From positions 1 through 7,998 of the forward strand of contig JAJRCO010000269.1 of NCBI GenBank assembly GCA_028678905.1: DNA of 7,998 nt, given 5' to 3'. The notes beneath the pieces are model-generated. The model was given only the letters and a program-made list of their open reading frames with translations, did no database searches and was not told the origin of the DNA. A program made the translations under genes and the position numbers. Origin of the DNA: Methanomicrobiales archaeon (lineage in GTDB: Archaea; Halobacteriota; Methanomicrobia; Methanomicrobiales; JACTUA01). Positions 1 to 6,004 of this stretch are shown here, piece after piece; position 1 is the first letter of the stretch, and every line of letters begins with the position of its first letter.

Positions 1-1
1 C

Positions 2-703
2 GACATCCCGGCCTACGTAGAGAGCGGCGCAGCGGACCTCGGGGTTACCGGCCGGGATATGGTGGCAGAGAAGGGCTCCCGGGTGGAGGAGATCCTGGAT
101 CTGCGTATCGGGAAAGCCCGCTTGGTGGTAGCGGTGCCAGAAGAGAGCCCTGCGTCAGAGGTCGGCGACCTGGCCCACGCCCGGGTGGCCACCGAATTTC
201 CCTCTCTGACCCAAGCATTCTTTTCCCGGCATACGGTACCGGTGAGTCTGGTGCCGGTAGGGGGCGCCTGCGAAGCCACTCCCGAGCTCGGAATCGCGGA
301 TGCCATCGTCGACCTGGTAAGTTCCGGCACCACGCTGCGCACCCATCACCTGCGCATCCTGGCAATAGTTATGGACACGAGCACAGTAGTGATCGCTAAC
401 CCCGATTCGTTGCGGGAAAAAGAGGAGAAGATCGCAGAGATCACCCTCGCCCTGGAGAGTGTGGTGCGGGCTCGCGGCCAGTGTTACCTGATGATGAATA
501 TACAGCGATCCGCGGTGGAGGAGATCAAGAAAATCCTTCCCGGCCTGAGCGGTCCGACGGTTATGGAGGTCGCTTCATCAGAAGATCTGGTCGCCGTGCA
601 CGTAGTGGTTGAGGAGGAACGCATCTATCGTCTCATCAGCCGGCTGCGAAAAGCCGGGGGTCGGGATATCCTGGTCATCCCCATCGAGCGGATGATCCGC
701 TAG
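2..703 (+). CDS. hisG: ATP phosphoribosyltransferase HisG, long form, 5'-truncated by window edge
   Basis: HisG condenses ATP with PRPP to give phosphoribosyl-ATP, the first and feedback-controlled step of histidine synthesis in the cytoplasm. The reading frame is open from base 2, and its first residues (DIPAYVESGAADLGVTGRDM) are a conserved HisG segment, so the ATG at 59 is internal and the true start lies upstream of the window. About 233 residues are present. The phosphate-binding PRPP signature is seen as ADAIVDLVSSGTTLR (coded near 297-341). The last ~75 residues, from about base 480, match the ACT-like HisG_C regulatory domain that senses histidine in long-form enzymes, so this form should not need HisZ. 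The stop is 9 bp before hisA, which indicates one transcript. The family call is secure; feedback inhibition is inferred from the domain. Confidence 0.96.
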   Translation, partial: DIPAYVESGAADLGVTGRDMVAEKGSRVEEILDLRIGKARLVVAVPEESPASEVGDLAHARVATEFPSLTQAFFSRHTVPVSLVPVGGACEATPELGIADAIVDLVSSGTTLRTHHLRILAIVMDTSTVVIANPDSLREKEEKIAEITLALESVVRARGQCYLMMNIQRSAVEEIKKILPGLSGPTVMEVASSEDLVAVHVVVEEERIYRLISRLRKAGGRDILVIPIERMIR

Positions 704-712
704 CGGAGAACC

Positions 713-1423
713 ATGAAGATCTTCCCGGCCGTAGATATTCTGGGGGGACGTTGTGTCCAGCTGGTGCAGGGAAAGCGCGAAAACGCCACCTGGTACGGAG
801 ATCCTTCCGGATGCGCCCGCCGGTGGATTGAGGAGGGTGCGGATGCCCTGCATATCATCAACCTGGACGGCGCGTTTGGATCGGCCGAGAAGAATGTGGC
901 CCTCATCCGCTCCCTGGTACGGGAGACCGGGGTGATGATCCAGCTGGGAGGCGGGATCCGGACCCAGGCAGACGCCGCAGCCTGGCTGGAGACGGGGGTG
1001 GATCGTGTTATCCTGAGCACCGCCGGAATCCGCAATCCCAGCCTGGTCCGCGATCTGGTGGAGGAATTCGGTTCCCACCGAATCATGACCGGAGTCGATG
1101 CCCGGGGTGGAGAGGTGCTCATCGAGGGATGGCGTCAGCCGGCCGGAGACTATCTTACCTGGGCTCAGCGGTTCGAAAAAGAAGGGGCGGGGACGCTGCT
1201 CTACACCAATGTGGAGATCGAGGGCCTCCAGGCCGGTATCCAGCCCGAACCAATCCAACGGCTGCTGGACACAGTTCACATCCCAGTGGTGGTCGCCGGC
1301 GGAATCTCGAGCCGGAATGATCTCCGCACCCTCAAAGGGATGGGGGTGGAGGGGGCGGTTCTCGGATCCGCCCTGTACAGTGGTAAGATCACTTTGCAGG
1401 AAGCGTGGGAGGAGATGAGATGA
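713..1423 (+). CDS. hisA: ProFAR isomerase HisA (phosphoribosylformimino-AICAR-ribotide isomerase)
   Basis: HisA is a (beta/alpha)8-barrel enzyme that opens the aminoaldose of ProFAR to the ketose PRFAR, the fourth step of histidine synthesis. The 236-residue length is normal for the family. The N-terminus MKIFPAVDILGGRCVQL carries the catalytic base Asp8. Asp129, in TGVDARGG, is the second catalytic acid. The two phosphate-binding loops are visible as GGGIR (79-83) and AGGIS (195-199), which reflect the internal half-barrel duplication. The segment YTNVEIEG (164-171) replaces the usual YTDIxRDG loop, which I take as an archaeal variant. The ATG at 713 is preceded by a short GGAG (705-708), only 4 nt away. 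The 3' end overlaps hisB as ATGA, so translation is probably coupled. HisF shares this fold, but the N-terminus and loop pattern favour HisA. Confidence 0.96.
   Translation: MKIFPAVDILGGRCVQLVQGKRENATWYGDPSGCARRWIEEGADALHIINLDGAFGSAEKNVALIRSLVRETGVMIQLGGGIRTQADAAAWLETGVDRVILSTAGIRNPSLVRDLVEEFGSHRIMTGVDARGGEVLIEGWRQPAGDYLTWAQRFEKEGAGTLLYTNVEIEGLQAGIQPEPIQRLLDTVHIPVVVAGGISSRNDLRTLKGMGVEGAVLGSALYSGKITLQEAWEEMR
1407..1414 (+). promoter_or_regulatory. hisB ribosome-binding site
   Basis: GGGAGGAG lies inside the end of hisA, 5 nt before the ATG at 1420. It decides the hisB start: an in-frame GTG at 1405 also exists but overlaps this element and has no site of its own. The ATG forms an ATGA overlap with the hisA stop. 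Confidence 0.75.
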
Positions 1424-2001
1424 GAACAGAAACGATCAAAAGGGAGACGAAGGAGACTTCGATACTGATGAAGGTTAATCTGGATGGATCGGGGGGTTGT
1501 TCCATCCAGACCGGGGTTCCATTCTTCGACCATATGCTGACCTCCATGGGTACGCATGGTGGGCTGGATATCGCCATCACCGCACATGGAGAGCCGGAAG
1601 GGGATCACCACCACCTCATCGAAGACGTGGGAATCGTGCTGGGAGCCGTTCTTAAGAAGGCATATGGCGAAGGAAAGCGGATCAGGCGTTTCGCCCATGC
1701 TTTGGTGCCCATGGATGAATCCTGTGCCCGGGTGGCGATGGATGTGGGAGGCAGGGGATACCTGGTGTTCCAGGGAAGTTTCGGCGGGCCGCTGGTAGGG
1801 GGTATTCCCCGCGACGTGATTGAGCACTTCTTCTACAGTCTCTGCATCAATGCCGGTATCACGGCCCACATTACATTCTCCGGTACCAATGACCACCACC
1901 AGTGCGAGGCAGTCTTCAAAGCGTTCGGTATCGCGTTGGGAGACGCAATGACAGAAAATCCCCGCAAAAAGGGTGTGCCCAGCACTAAAGGAGTATTGTG
2001 A
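1420..2001 (+). CDS. hisB: Imidazoleglycerol-phosphate dehydratase HisB
   Basis: HisB dehydrates imidazole-glycerol phosphate to imidazole-acetol phosphate, the sixth step of histidine synthesis, using a di-manganese site in a 24-mer typical of the family. The protein is 193 residues, which is normal for a monofunctional enzyme without the fused phosphatase found in enterobacteria. Family motifs are all present: FFDHM (35-39), HHLIED (64-69), RFAHALVPMDES (90-101), HFFYSL (136-141) and the second metal-binding motif NDHHQCEAVFKAFG (157-170). I chose ATG 1420 rather than GTG 1405 because of the strong GGGAGGAG site and the 4-bp overlap with hisA. The gene ends 15 bp from the convergent histone gene, so the his run stops here. 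Confidence 0.97.
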   Translation: MRTETIKRETKETSILMKVNLDGSGGCSIQTGVPFFDHMLTSMGTHGGLDIAITAHGEPEGDHHHLIEDVGIVLGAVLKKAYGEGKRIRRFAHALVPMDESCARVAMDVGGRGYLVFQGSFGGPLVGGIPRDVIEHFFYSLCINAGITAHITFSGTNDHHQCEAVFKAFGIALGDAMTENPRKKGVPSTKGVL

Positions 2002-2016
2002 GAAAAGAAGAGGAAA
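2002..2016. terminator. Short convergent gap between hisB and histone, with U-rich tract for the histone transcript
   Basis: Only 15 bp separate the two stop codons. Read on the minus strand this stretch is pyrimidine-rich (cctcttcttttctc) directly after the histone stop, which fits the U-rich, hairpin-free terminators of archaea. For the plus-strand his transcript, T-rich runs occur only inside the histone gene (around 2047-2070), so his mRNA may end antisense to the histone. No stem-loop was seen. The terminator role is inferred. Confidence 0.3.
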
Positions 2017-2223
2017 TCACGCGGACTTGGCCGCGAGTTCAACATCCTCTTCCTTGATCGTCTTTCTTCCCGCGTGCATCGCGAGCCGGTTTGCTTCCTT
2101 AGTCAAGTTGGCGATGTATGCTTCGGCCTTTACGACAAGCGCCGCCGCTGCATCACTGCCTACTCGCTCTGCACCATTCTTCTTGGCGATTCGAACAACC
2201 GCAGCAATAGGTAAGTCTGCCAT
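2017..2223 (-). CDS. Archaeal histone, HMf type (single histone fold)
   Basis: This is a 68-residue single histone-fold protein that dimerises and wraps DNA into archaeal chromatin. It aligns along its whole length with HMfB: LPIAAVVRIAKKNGAERV covers helix 1 and loop 1 with DNA-contacting Arg20, and HAGRKTIKEEDVELA covers loop 2 with Lys54-Thr55 and the Arg53/Asp60 pair. Residues matching the HMfB dimer-dimer interface (Leu47, His50, Asp60) and the glycine of loop 1 (Gly17) are kept, so polymeric wrapping is likely. The C-terminus (ELAAKSA) is slightly shorter and less basic than the HMfB end. I chose ATG 2223 over one five codons upstream because histones start with M-x-LPIA and because a GAGGTGG site lies 6 nt before it. 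The gene appears to be monocistronic, with its own TATA box. Confidence 0.97.
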   Translation of the reverse strand: MADLPIAAVVRIAKKNGAERVGSDAAAALVVKAEAYIANLTKEANRLAMHAGRKTIKEEDVELAAKSA

Positions 2224-2229
2224 ACAAAT

Positions 2230-2271
2230 CCACCTCAAAAAAAGGTGTATCAGTTAATATATATACATTTC
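2230..2271 (-). promoter_or_regulatory. Histone promoter (BRE/TATA) and ribosome-binding site
   Basis: On the minus strand, GAAAT (2271-2267) resembles a BRE and runs into a strong TATA element, TGTATATATATT (2267-2256). A TATA centre near 2262 predicts transcription starting around 2235-2238, giving a leader of only about 13 nt that begins close to the GAGGTGG ribosome-binding site (2236-2230). That site is 6 nt from the ATG. A 5-bp inverted repeat, CACCT/AGGTG, straddles the predicted start point. Promoter placement is inferred from archaeal consensus spacing. Confidence 0.65.
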
Positions 2272-2389
2272 GGCGGTTCTCAATTTTTTGCGTGCCTCTT
2301 TCCTGTTGGAGCCACAATTGACCTTCGATTGGATATGCAGATCACCGTGCAGCAATGAGGATATGGCTGAATGGAACTCCCTCTGAAAT
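2272..2389. other. Intergenic stretch between mtxX and the histone promoter
   Basis: These 118 bp lie downstream of the mtxX stop and upstream of the histone TATA element. I see no credible ORF, tRNA or strong stem-loop. On the minus strand the sequence after the mtxX stop has no clear U-run, so I cannot locate an mtxX terminator; read-through into the histone gene is possible. Confidence 0.4.
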
Positions 2390-3151
2390 CTATCGTGAAA
2401 ACGGGTTGTTTGGAGAATTCGCAAGCGATGCGGCGAGTATCAGGGCATCGGCATAATCCGGTGAAGCGCGCGAAGTATCCACGAAGATTCTGTCGATATT
2501 GACTACCGGCGCTCCATGTCCCTTTCCCCCTCCCAGGAATACCAGCGTGCGGAAGATCAGGTTTCCGCTGATCCCGTCCGGAGCGATGAGTAGGGAGCAG
2601 TCCTGGATGGCATCCTCGATCAGGATCTCGTAGTGGCGGGCTCCGGTGATACGGCTGACCAGTTCGGCTTCGGCGAGGCTTCGGTCCACCGCGGGATGGC
2701 GCCCCAGGTCACCCAATCTGCCGCCGGATAACACCCCGGTCCCCCCGGGAAGGCCAAAAGCGGCCGCGATCCGCTCTCCTTTCCGGATCAGGGCGCACTT
2801 CTGCTGGACGGTCCAACCCTCGTCGACTCCCACCGGTGCCAGGAAGAATTTCTTGCCCCAGGCGGTCTCCAGGAGCGCGATCCTCTCCAGGTGCGAGGCT
2901 CCGGTCTGCCGGCGGAGTTCCTGCAGGGTCTCGTTGGACGGGAGCGTCCCCCGCACCGCGGCATCGAGCCTGCCCTCCAGGAGGTCGGTAATCATCGCCG
3001 TCTCCGGGGAGGGATAGAAGCGGGTGGTGATCCCGGCCGGCACCTCGATCCCCTCCCGGCAGTACCCGATCACCCGATGTGCTTTCTCTACCTTCCTGAT
3101 GCTGGCCAAAATCTTCGCCGGGTCTCCGGCGATACCGATACCAATGATCAT
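2390..3151 (-). CDS. mtxX: MtxX / methanogenesis marker protein 4, phosphotransacylase-like
   Basis: This 253-residue protein belongs to the methanogen-restricted MtxX family (methanogenesis marker 4), historically called methyltransferase-related. It has the fold signature of phosphate acetyl/butyryltransferases: the C-terminal segment LIAPDGISGNLIFRTL (188-203), then GGGKGHGAPV (207-216), parallels the VPD-x-GN substrate-binding region of Pta/Ptb. The motif VLSGGRLGDLGRH (140-152) matches a second conserved Pta-like segment. Small-residue-rich patches at the N-terminus (GIGIAGDP) fit a Rossmann-like beta-alpha unit. No signal peptide or membrane segment is seen, so it should be cytosolic. 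Its ATG overlaps the stop of the upstream marker gene as ATGA and has no obvious ribosome-binding site, which implies translational coupling. The substrate is unknown; true phosphotransacetylase activity is unlikely, since the protein is smaller and diverged. Confidence 0.9.
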   Translation of the reverse strand: MIIGIGIAGDPAKILASIRKVEKAHRVIGYCREGIEVPAGITTRFYPSPETAMITDLLEGRLDAAVRGTLPSNETLQELRRQTGASHLERIALLETAWGKKFFLAPVGVDEGWTVQQKCALIRKGERIAAAFGLPGGTGVLSGGRLGDLGRHPAVDRSLAEAELVSRITGARHYEILIEDAIQDCSLLIAPDGISGNLIFRTLVFLGGGKGHGAPVVNIDRIFVDTSRASPDYADALILAASLANSPNNPFSR

Positions 3152-4155
3152 GCTGCAGGCTGGAAGTGCTGGAAGATCCGCATAATCCCGTTTTTCTTCA
3201 GATCAAACACCTGGGTCTTTTTATCCCGGTAGGTGATAGAGAGGGCCCCGTTATCGGTCACCTTCCCCACGGGCCGGGCGGTTATCCCTTCGCGGGCAAA
3301 CCTAGCGCACACCTCTTCCACGTGCTCCTCCCGGGCGGTGAGGACAAAGCCCATTCCCGGATACATCCGCACCCAGTGCTCGAAGGAGAGGCCGTGAGTC
3401 GCAAAATCAGGACGGGGGATCTCGTCCAGCTCGATCTCCGCCCCTTTCCCACTGATCTCCAGTAACATACCCAGGGTTCCGATTACGCCTGGATTGCTGA
3501 TATCTTTTCCGGCCGTCACCAGGTGCTCTTCACCAAGTTTCCGCATCACTTCTATCTGGGAGCGGACCCGTTCCGGGGTCTTCATGGTGACCGAATCCCA
3601 GTTCAGGATACAGGAGGGGTGGACACGGCCCTCCAGATCGATCGCTGCGATCACCCGGTCGCCGGCCTGAGCAGTATGGCTGTAGATCACCGAATCCAGG
3701 CGGGCAATCCCGAGGATGGCCACATCGACCACGCTGTACGGGGTGTCCGGATGCAGATGCCCTCCCACCACCGGGACCCCGAACTGGGAGGCGGCGATCT
3801 GCATACCCTCGGTAACCAGATCGCGGATACGCTCGTTGGAGATGGAGAGCACATCCACGCAGGCCAGTGGGCGGCCACCCATGGCCGCGATATCATGGAT
3901 ATTTACCAGAATGGCACAGTACCCTGCCCAGAGGGGGTCGGCTTCCATCAGCCGGCTCCAGATGCCGTCGGCCGCCAGGAGGAGCGCCTCGTCACCGTGC
4001 CGTATCACTGCAGCATCCTCTCCGAACGAGGCAATCACATCCGGGCAATCGAACCGGAGGGCTTTGATCATGTCCCCAATCGAGCGCTTCCGGGTCACTC
4101 CTTCGTACTCGCGGATCGCCTTGGCCACCGAGTTCACGGAGCAGTTATTTTCCAC
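3148..4155 (-). CDS. mmp2: Methanogenesis marker protein 2 (PurM/AIR-synthase-like ATP-binding protein)
   Basis: This protein of about 335 residues is in the PurM superfamily (AIR synthase, SelD, ThiL, HypE), whose members use ATP to make phosphorylated or acyl-phosphate intermediates. It matches the methanogen-specific marker 2 family. Numbered from GTG 4155, conserved segments are GEDAAVI (45-51), AADGI (61-65), VNIHDIAAMGGRP (84-96) and VVGGH (129-133), covering the nucleotide and metal-binding part. The C-terminal half, with GVIGTLGMLLEISGKGAEIEL, is the second PurM domain. There is no in-frame ATG near the start. GTG 4155 has GGTG five bases upstream; GTG 4137 is also plausible and would start nearer the conserved VAKAIREYEG; a TTG at 4176 is less likely. 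It is coupled to mtxX downstream. ThiL or HypE identity is less likely given the methanogen-type N-terminus and partner. The physiological reaction is not established to my knowledge. Confidence 0.9.
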   Translation of the reverse strand: MENNCSVNSVAKAIREYEGVTRKRSIGDMIKALRFDCPDVIASFGEDAAVIRHGDEALLLAADGIWSRLMEADPLWAGYCAILVNIHDIAAMGGRPLACVDVLSISNERIRDLVTEGMQIAASQFGVPVVGGHLHPDTPYSVVDVAILGIARLDSVIYSHTAQAGDRVIAAIDLEGRVHPSCILNWDSVTMKTPERVRSQIEVMRKLGEEHLVTAGKDISNPGVIGTLGMLLEISGKGAEIELDEIPRPDFATHGLSFEHWVRMYPGMGFVLTAREEHVEEVCARFAREGITARPVGKVTDNGALSITYRDKKTQVFDLKKNGIMRIFQHFQPAA

Positions 4156-4229
4156 GATATCACCGATATAATACAAATCTTTCCGTGTTCATCAGAGATA
4201 ATTTATTTGATTACGTGCAGGTTGTACGT
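4156..4229. promoter_or_regulatory. Divergent promoter region between mmp2 and rfcL
   Basis: The 74 bp between the two divergent starts are AT-rich against GC-rich flanks. On the plus strand, ATAATTTATTTG (4198-4209) is a TATA-like element centred about 26 bp before the rfcL ATG, which predicts a leaderless or nearly leaderless rfcL mRNA; only a weak AGGT lies in between. On the minus strand the same AT block could drive mmp2 with a start near 4177 and a GGTG ribosome-binding site at 4164-4161. A second minus-strand element, TATTATAT (4173-4166), would instead fit a start at GTG 4137. Which is used cannot be decided from sequence alone. Confidence 0.5.
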
Positions 4230-5540
4230 ATGGATTGGACGGAGAAATACCGGCCCCGCCACATCCGGGATCTTGTCGGCAACATCGGGGTGCTCCAGAC
4301 CATGGTCTCCTGGGCACAGTCCTGGTCCCCGAAGGATCGTCCTCTTATCCTCTACGGAAAGCCGGGGACCGGTAAGACCTCCGCCGCCCACGCCCTTGCC
4401 GGTGATATGGGCTGGGATATCATCGAACTGAATGCCTCGGATCAGAGGACGAAGGCGGCTCTGGAGAAGATTGCCGGCAGTTCTGCCCTCACCGCCCCTC
4501 TTTCAGGCGCGGAACACAAGCTGATCGTGCTGGATGAGGTGGATAACCTGCATGGAACGGCAGACCGGGGAGGTGCGAAAGCTCTGCTGGACATTATTAA
4601 AAAAACCCAACAGCCGATGATCCTGATTGCTAATATCCTGCAGGATGTTCCCGCGGAACTGCGATCCCGTTGCGAACCCCTGCAGTTCCGATCCATCCAG
4701 GCCCGCTCCCTAATCCCGCGGCTCCGATTTATCTGTGCTGCGGAACACCTTCAGTGCAGCGATACTCTGCTGGAGGAGGTATCTACCCGGGCCGAAGGTG
4801 ATGTCCGGGCTGCGATCACTATGCTGCAGGCCGCCGCTATCGGCAAAAAGGTGCTGACTCCCCAGGACCTTTCTTCCTCCTCCAAGGATGAACGATCCAC
4901 GATCTTCGACCTGATAGGAGCGGTATTCCGGGGTCGTTCCCATGAAGAACTGGTCCGGCAGGCACAGGCGACCGGCGAAACCCCGGAGAGAATTGTACAG
5001 TGGCTGGAGGGATCAGTCGGGCTTCTCCCTGACTATCAGAGGGTAGCCCAGGCCTACCGTTCCCTGCGCCGGGCTGATCTCTATCTAGGGCGCACTATCC
5101 GGCGTCAATATTATCTCCTCTGGCGGTATGCTCAGGCTATCGCGGTGATCGGTATGGCCGAAGCCGCCCAGAAGCAGGGCATTCACGCCCGCATCTCGCC
5201 CCCAACCCGCTGGCAGCGCATCGGATCGGCGAGGAGACAGCGTGCCATCCGGGGAGATCTCCTGCACCGGCTGTCCTCCCGCTACCATATTCCCGAACGG
5301 GTCCTTCGCGAAGAATACCTGACCCTGTTCTCCCTGCTGGTGGAACACGCGCCCGAGCATTATGTGCTGGAACTCGATCTGGATGCCGACGCCCTGAATC
5401 TGTTCCTGCACGACCGCGAACGATCGGTGATGATCGTAAAAAAAGTGAAAGAGGAGGGGGCCGCACGGGAGAAGATGGCGACATCCCGTGCTCCACGGAA
5501 AGACACGTCACCGGGCGGAACCCAGTCCACCCTGTTCTGA
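4230..5540 (+). CDS. rfcL: Replication factor C large subunit RfcL
   Basis: RfcL is the large subunit of the archaeal clamp loader; with four RfcS subunits it uses ATP to open PCNA and load it at primer-template junctions. The protein is 436 residues. The N-terminus MDWTEKYRP is the usual RFC start, which is why I reject the upstream in-frame start at 4185. The AAA+ core shows Walker A GKPGTGKT (43-50), Walker B LIVLDEVD (98-105), a sensor-1 Asn135 and the SRC motif (146-148). The middle third is the helical lid and collar region. The C-terminal ~25 residues are charged and probably disordered, and end in TQSTLF, resembling a PCNA-interacting peptide cut right after its first aromatic residue. 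It is divergent from mmp2 and convergent with UPF0146. An RfcS call is excluded by the length and the N-terminal sequence. Confidence 0.96.
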   Translation: MDWTEKYRPRHIRDLVGNIGVLQTMVSWAQSWSPKDRPLILYGKPGTGKTSAAHALAGDMGWDIIELNASDQRTKAALEKIAGSSALTAPLSGAEHKLIVLDEVDNLHGTADRGGAKALLDIIKKTQQPMILIANILQDVPAELRSRCEPLQFRSIQARSLIPRLRFICAAEHLQCSDTLLEEVSTRAEGDVRAAITMLQAAAIGKKVLTPQDLSSSSKDERSTIFDLIGAVFRGRSHEELVRQAQATGETPERIVQWLEGSVGLLPDYQRVAQAYRSLRRADLYLGRTIRRQYYLLWRYAQAIAVIGMAEAAQKQGIHARISPPTRWQRIGSARRQRAIRGDLLHRLSSRYHIPERVLREEYLTLFSLLVEHAPEHYVLELDLDADALNLFLHDRERSVMIVKKVKEEGAAREKMATSRAPRKDTSPGGTQSTLF

Positions 5541-5553
5541 GGTCGATAGAATC

Positions 5554-5988
5554 CTACCGGCCGTATTGTGGTGTGGATCCCCTGCCGGTCCTCCTATGGT
5601 AGCGATGGAGGGTGACTCCGCACTCGATCACCTCTCCTCCGCCTTCGTACAGTTCGTTTCCGAGATGGTAGACTAGCAGATCGGCATCGATGCGACATGC
5701 CAGGTCGATTAGGGCTGGCACCATCTCCACCCCTGGACGAACCGCGTACAGCAGATCGGCTCCCAGGTAGATCGATTCGGTGGGCCGGAAGATGTCATCC
5801 ACAAATACCGGGAGGGTTGGGGAAGGAGATCTCCCTGGGTGAATATCGGTGCAGGAAACCCGGCAGCCCTGGCGGGACAGCGCATCGGCCACCTCGAAAT
5901 TCACCCCCACGCCGATCTCCACCGCAGTGTGGTACCGCGGCCCGAGATAACGGGCGATGCACCGTTCAATACGTTTATACGGGCGCAT
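5554..5988 (-). CDS. UPF0146 family protein (SAM-methyltransferase-like fold)
   Basis: This 144-residue protein fits the archaeal UPF0146 family in length and motifs. It has a Rossmann-like beginning of a class I methyltransferase fold: AVEIGVGVNFEVADALSRQG (22-41) resembles motif I, with a Gly-rich loop, and TDIHP (47-51) supplies the acidic residue that would sit at the end of strand 2. DDIFRP (64-69) and DLLYAVRPGVE (78-88) are further family hallmarks. The protein is too short for a complete methyltransferase, and no catalytic activity is established, so the function is unknown. I chose ATG 5988 because the family begins near this point; an in-frame ATG at 6090 would add 34 atypical residues and run into the divergent neighbour. 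It ends 13 bp from the convergent rfcL stop. Confidence 0.85.
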   Translation of the reverse strand: MRPYKRIERCIARYLGPRYHTAVEIGVGVNFEVADALSRQGCRVSCTDIHPGRSPSPTLPVFVDDIFRPTESIYLGADLLYAVRPGVEMVPALIDLACRIDADLLVYHLGNELYEGGGEVIECGVTLHRYHRRTGRGSTPQYGR

Positions 5989-6004
5989 CACTGAGTGTTG
6001 GTAA
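5974..6004. promoter_or_regulatory. Compact divergent promoter between UPF0146 and archaemetzincin
   Basis: Only 16 bp (5989-6004) separate the two start codons. The plus-strand TATA-like element TTTATAC (5974-5980) lies inside the first codons of the UPF0146 gene, about 26-28 bp before the archaemetzincin ATG, so that mRNA should be leaderless; no ribosome-binding site is visible. For UPF0146 the minus-strand signal must lie inside the archaemetzincin gene. The only candidate is the weak AT-rich block near 6012-6023, centred about 29 bp from its ATG. Assignments rest on consensus spacing. Confidence 0.5.

Noticed and set aside
578..1279. Minus-strand open frame (233 codons) opposite hisG/hisA
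   Set aside because: It lies wholly antisense to two well-supported his genes and resembles no family.
1405..1419. GTG at 1405 as the hisB start
   Set aside because: The strong ribosome-binding site overlaps these codons and is correctly spaced for ATG 1420, which also gives the usual protein length.
1973..2257. Plus-strand frame (94 codons) over the histone gene
   Set aside because: It is antisense to a histone that matches HMfB along its full length; there is no ribosome-binding site or family similarity.
3523..4431. Long plus-strand open frame (302 codons) across the mmp2 region
   Set aside because: It is antisense to mmp2, runs through the promoter region into rfcL out of frame, and its translation has no recognisable motifs. 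GC-rich codon use on the opposite strand explains it.
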